DNA of 64,000 nt. Origin: Leucobacter rhizosphaerae. GTDB lineage: Bacteria; Actinomycetota; Actinomycetes; Actinomycetales; Microbacteriaceae. The translations under genes were made by a program, and so were the position numbers. Position 1 is the first letter of the stretch. Each line of letters opens with the position of its first letter. Below, piece by piece: positions 61,192 to 64,000 of the stretch. The stretch lies in NCBI RefSeq assembly GCF_022919175.1, contig NZ_CP095043.1, positions 2,294,001 to 2,358,000 on the forward strand. Reading direction: 5' to 3'. A model generated the notes under the pieces. That model made no database searches and was not told the DNA's origin. It worked only from the letters and a program-made list of their open reading frames with translations.

Positions 61192-62910
61192 ATGGATACA
61201 GTTCTGATCGGCCTGCTGGGTGGGCTCATCACCGGCATCTCGCCGTGCATACTGCCGGTGCTGCCGGTGATCTTTCTCACCGCGGGTGCGCAGTCGGCGG
61301 GCAAGGGCCAGAAGCCAGAGGTGATCGAGGCTCCGCGCAGTCGACCGTACTTCGTGATCGCGGGGCTGGTGACGAGCTTCACGATCGTGACGCTGATCGG
61401 TTCCCTCCTGCTCGGGCTCCTCAACCTCCCGCAGGACGCGATCCGCTGGGCGGGTGTCGCGGTGCTGCTCATCATCGGTGTGGGCATGCTGATCCCGCGA
61501 TTCGAGCAGCTGCTCGAGAAGCCGTTCCAGTGGATCCCGAAACGCAAGGTGAATGAGAAGGGCAACGGCTTCGGCATGGGGCTCGCTCTGGGCACGGTGT
61601 TCGTGCCGTGCGCCGGCCCGGTGCTGGCCGCGATCATCGTCGCCGGGGCGACCGGCTCGATCGGTGCCGGCACGGTGCTCCTCACCGTCTCCTTCGCGAT
61701 CGGTGTGGCCCTCCCGCTGCTGATCTTCGCGCTCGCCGGACGCGGGCTCGTCGAGCGGATCAAGTTCTTCCGCAGCAAGGAGCGGGGGATCCGGATCGCC
61801 GCGGGCATCGCCATGATCGCGCTCGCGATCGGGCTGGTCTTCAACGTGCCGCAGGTGCTGCAGCGCATGCTTCCGGACTACACGGCCGGGCTGCAGCAGG
61901 ATCTCGCCACGAGTGAGGCCGGAGAGCGCGCGCTGAACCTCGGCGGGCTCGTGACCGACGAGAACCGCGAGCTCGATCAGTGCACCAACGGTGCAGAGGA
62001 GCTGGAGTCGTGCGGCACGGCGCCGAGCATCCGCGGCATCGAGTCGTGGATCAACACCCCTGACGGGGCGGCCGTCGACCTCGAGGAGCTGCGGGGCCAG
62101 GTGGTGCTCATCGACTTCTGGGCCTACTCCTGCATCAACTGCCAGCGCTCGATCCCGCACGTGGTCGCCTGGGACGAGACCTACCGTGATGCCGGACTGC
62201 AGGTCATCGGCGTCCACTCGCCCGAGTACGCGTTCGAGAAGGAGCGGGCGAACGTGCAGGCCGGGGTCGACGACTTCGGGATCGAATACCCGGTGGCGCT
62301 CGACAACACGCTCTCCACCTGGACGAACTACCGGAACCGGTACTGGCCGGCGCACTACCTCATCGACGCCTCCGGCACGGTGCGCCACATCTCGTTCGGG
62401 GAGGGCAACTACGCCGCGACCGAGAAGCTGATCCGCGAGTTGCTCGAGGACGCCGACCCCGAGGTCGACCTGCCGTCGGCGACCGATGTCGACGACACGA
62501 CCCCCGAGATGGGAGCCACCACCCCGGAGACCTTCCTCGGATCCTCGAAGGATCTGAACTTCGCCGGACCCGGCAAGTACCGCGCGGGCGAGGGGGAGTA
62601 CCGCTTCCCCGATGACCAGCAGGCCGATACGTTCGCGCTGGACGGCACCTGGGACATCGCGACCCAGGCGGCGACGCCCGTGGGTGACTCCGGGACGATC
62701 AGGCTCCAGTTCAAGGGCGAGGAGGTCAGGATCGTGGTCGCGGGTGAGGGCACGCTCTCGGTCAGCCGCGACGGGAACGCCGCGCGCGAGATCGAGGTGA
62801 GCGGCACCCCGCGATCCTACGAACTCCAGGCCGGAGAGGGCTCACTCGACGGGGTGATCGAGGTCGAGGTGCCACCCGGCATCGAGGTCTACTCGTTCAC
62901 CTTCGGGTAG
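61192..62910 (+). CDS. dipZ: DipZ-type cytochrome c biogenesis/thioredoxin fusion protein
   Basis: The 572-residue protein has a CcdA/DsbD-like membrane domain with redox Cys19 (SPCILPVLP) and Cys140 (VPCAGPV), then an extracytoplasmic thioredoxin-like domain with C314-INC-317 ([11 protein letters not shown]), and a C-terminal beta-rich domain ([17 protein letters not shown]), as in mycobacterial DipZ. It moves electrons across the membrane to exported thiols. GGAGGA precedes the ATG at 61192. Confidence 0.93.
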   Translation: MDTVLIGLLGGLITGISPCILPVLPVIFLTAGAQSAGKGQKPEVIEAPRSRPYFVIAGLVTSFTIVTLIGSLLLGLLNLPQDAIRWAGVAVLLIIGVGMLIPRFEQLLEKPFQWIPKRKVNEKGNGFGMGLALGTVFVPCAGPVLAAIIVAGATGSIGAGTVLLTVSFAIGVALPLLIFALAGRGLVERIKFFRSKERGIRIAAGIAMIALAIGLVFNVPQVLQRMLPDYTAGLQQDLATSEAGERALNLGGLVTDENRELDQCTNGAEELESCGTAPSIRGIESWINTPDGAAVDLEELRGQVVLIDFWAYSCINCQRSIPHVVAWDETYRDAGLQVIGVHSPEYAFEKERANVQAGVDDFGIEYPVALDNTLSTWTNYRNRYWPAHYLIDASGTVRHISFGEGNYAATEKLIRELLEDADPEVDLPSATDVDDTTPEMGATTPETFLGSSKDLNFAGPGKYRAGEGEYRFPDDQQADTFALDGTWDIATQAATPVGDSGTIRLQFKGEEVRIVVAGEGTLSVSRDGNAAREIEVSGTPRSYELQAGEGSLDGVIEVEVPPGIEVYSFTFG

Positions 62911-62961
62911 GGAACCCGAGACACAGGGCAGAGCGATCGGTGCGGAGGAGGTGTATAGGGC

Positions 62962-63561
62962 ATGCTTATGGAGATGGTGATCGACGGAGTGGAGATATCG
63001 GGGGACGCGGACGGCGTCGACCCTGCCGACGCCGCGCTCACGCGCACCGCGTCGGGAGACCAGTCGGCGTTCGCGGAGCTGTACGACATGCTCTCCGGCC
63101 GGGTCTTCGGACTGATCGTCCGGGTCCTCGTCGATCGCTCGCAGAGCGAGGAGGTGCTCCAGGAGGTCTTCCTGGAGGTGTGGCAGTCCGCGCGGTCGTT
63201 CGACGGCTCCCGCGGTCACGCCCGCTCCTGGGTGCTCACCATCGCCCATCGACGCGCGGTCGACCGGGTGCGCTCCGCCGAGGCGCGGATCCGTCGGGAC
63301 ACGCGGGTCGGGTTGCAGGAAGTGCACACCCCGGTGTCGTCGGTGGAGGAGCACGTGCAGCTGCTCGTCGACGGCTCGCGGGCGACGCGGGCGCTCGACA
63401 CTCTTCCGGAGTCGCAGCGGCAGACGATCGTGCTCGCCTACTTCGGCGGGTACAGCCAGCGGGAGATCGCGGCGCTCTTGGGAGCCCCGCTCGGAACGGT
63501 CAAGACTCGGATGCGTGACGGCCTGTCACGTCTGAGAACAGAGATGGAGGTGACGCGATGA
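62962..63561 (+). CDS. sigK: ECF sigma factor (SigK-like)
   Basis: The 199-residue sigma factor has region 2 (FAELYDMLSGRVFGLIVRVLVDRSQSEEVLQEVFLEVWQSARSF) and region 4 (LPESQRQTIVLAYFGGYSQREIAALLGAPLGTVKTRMRDGLSRLR). GGAGGAG lies upstream; ATG 62962 is used, ATG 62968 is an in-frame alternative. Placement next to fasciclin, dipZ and an anti-sigma gene matches the mycobacterial SigK regulon, which is the basis for the name. Confidence 0.85.
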   Translation: MLMEMVIDGVEISGDADGVDPADAALTRTASGDQSAFAELYDMLSGRVFGLIVRVLVDRSQSEEVLQEVFLEVWQSARSFDGSRGHARSWVLTIAHRRAVDRVRSAEARIRRDTRVGLQEVHTPVSSVEEHVQLLVDGSRATRALDTLPESQRQTIVLAYFGGYSQREIAALLGAPLGTVKTRMRDGLSRLRTEMEVTR

Positions 63562-64000
63562 ATCAGCAGGAGTTCCGAGAGCTCTCGGCCGGTCACGCGT
63601 TACGCGCGTTGACCTCCGACGAGGAGCGTGCGTTCGCCGCCGCGCTCGCAGAGCATCCCGAGTGGCAGCGGATCGTCGACGAGGATCTCGCCGCGGCCTC
63701 GGGCCTCGGTCGCAGCATTCCCGAGATCCCGCCGCCCGCCGCGCTCCGCGACCAGATCCTCGGTGCCATCACCGGCGTGCCGCAGCTGGATCCCGAGCCG
63801 GGCGACGCGGTGGACGAGGATCCCGCGCCGGCCCTCGACGAGATCGAGGCCGAGGGATCCGCCACGCAGCGGCAGGCGTCGCGCGCCTGGCGGATCGGTG
63901 CCTTCGCGCTCGCCGCCTCCGTCGTGCTGCTCACCACGGTGATGTTCGGGCCGAGGATCATCGAGTCCTTCGCGCCCCAGGATCCCGCGGTCGTCGCCCT
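63558..64000 (+). CDS. rskA: Anti-sigma factor (RskA-like), partial
   Basis: The ATG at 63558 overlaps the sigma factor stop by ATGA. The visible 147 codons have a cytosolic N-terminal anti-sigma domain (ELSAGHALRALTSDEERAFAAALAEHPEWQ), an acidic linker, a membrane helix (IGAFALAASVVLLTTVMFG) and the beginning of an outer domain, cut by the window edge. RskA holds SigK at the membrane until a redox signal frees it. Confidence 0.87.
   Translation, partial: MNQQEFRELSAGHALRALTSDEERAFAAALAEHPEWQRIVDEDLAAASGLGRSIPEIPPPAALRDQILGAITGVPQLDPEPGDAVDEDPAPALDEIEAEGSATQRQASRAWRIGAFALAASVVLLTTVMFGPRIIESFAPQDPAVVA

Overview
The window comes from a high-GC actinobacterium, most likely a member of the Microbacteriaceae (Leucobacter or Microbacterium-like). 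This is inferred from strong G/C third-position bias, lipobox transporters, DipZ/fasciclin/SigK-type genes and many 4-base stop/start overlaps (ATGA or GTGA). No rRNA, CRISPR array, transposase or phage gene was seen. Most of the window is small catabolic and transport operons, each with its own LacI, LysR, HxlR, XRE-cupin or AsnC regulator.

Region by region: (1) 1-10512, a minus-strand operon of polar amino acid ABC transporter, GNAT acetyltransferase, two luciferase-like FMN monooxygenases and an FAD/NAD(P) protein, with divergent flavin reductases. It resembles the Bacillus ytmI/tcy pathway for S-substituted cysteines. A tRNA-like element (anticodon CAT) lies antisense to the 3' end of the FAD gene. 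(2) 10513-12556, a G-quadruplex run, a 19-nt repeat array, an SRAP-family protein, a decayed SDR chimera with 9-nt tandem repeats, and the first copy of a dispersed 68-nt palindrome. (3) 12557-28910, a sugar/sugar-acid oxidation locus (ketoglutarate-semialdehyde dehydrogenase, FAH-family protein, SDR, epimerases, Gfo/Idh/MocA, CoA-transferase, crotonase) divergent from a ribose-type ABC transporter. (4) 28911-29989, a four-helix membrane protein bracketed by two palindromes. (5) 29990-41524, an all-plus catabolic island: a frameshifted aldehyde dehydrogenase, M19 dipeptidase-like protein, phytoene-dehydrogenase-like flavoprotein, muconolactone-isomerase-like protein, LacI, oligopeptide-type ABC system and a maleate isomerase/arylmalonate decarboxylase-like enzyme. 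It is bracketed by palindromes at 29816 and 41560. (6) 41795-47293, a zinc alcohol dehydrogenase, HxlR with a divergent NAD(P)-binding protein, and an XRE-cupin/EamA/DapA-like/DHFR-like operon. (7) 47327-52613, LysR, MHS transporter, M20 amidohydrolase and amidase. (8) 52740-54049, a haem-oxygenase-like diiron protein coupled to a CDGSH protein. (9) 54189-59390, a frameshifted AsnC-type regulator, a NitT/TauT-type ABC transporter and an isoaspartyl-dipeptidase-like amidohydrolase. (10) 59434-64000, an SDR, then fasciclin lipoprotein, DipZ, SigK-like ECF sigma factor and its anti-sigma factor.

The strongest leads are: the 68-nt palindromes bracketing an island; near-identical SigK-like promoters in front of the divergent fasciclin and dipZ genes; four tandem 20-nt copies of a translation start in front of hxlR; two one-base frameshifts, both in runs of five G; and the tRNA-like gene.
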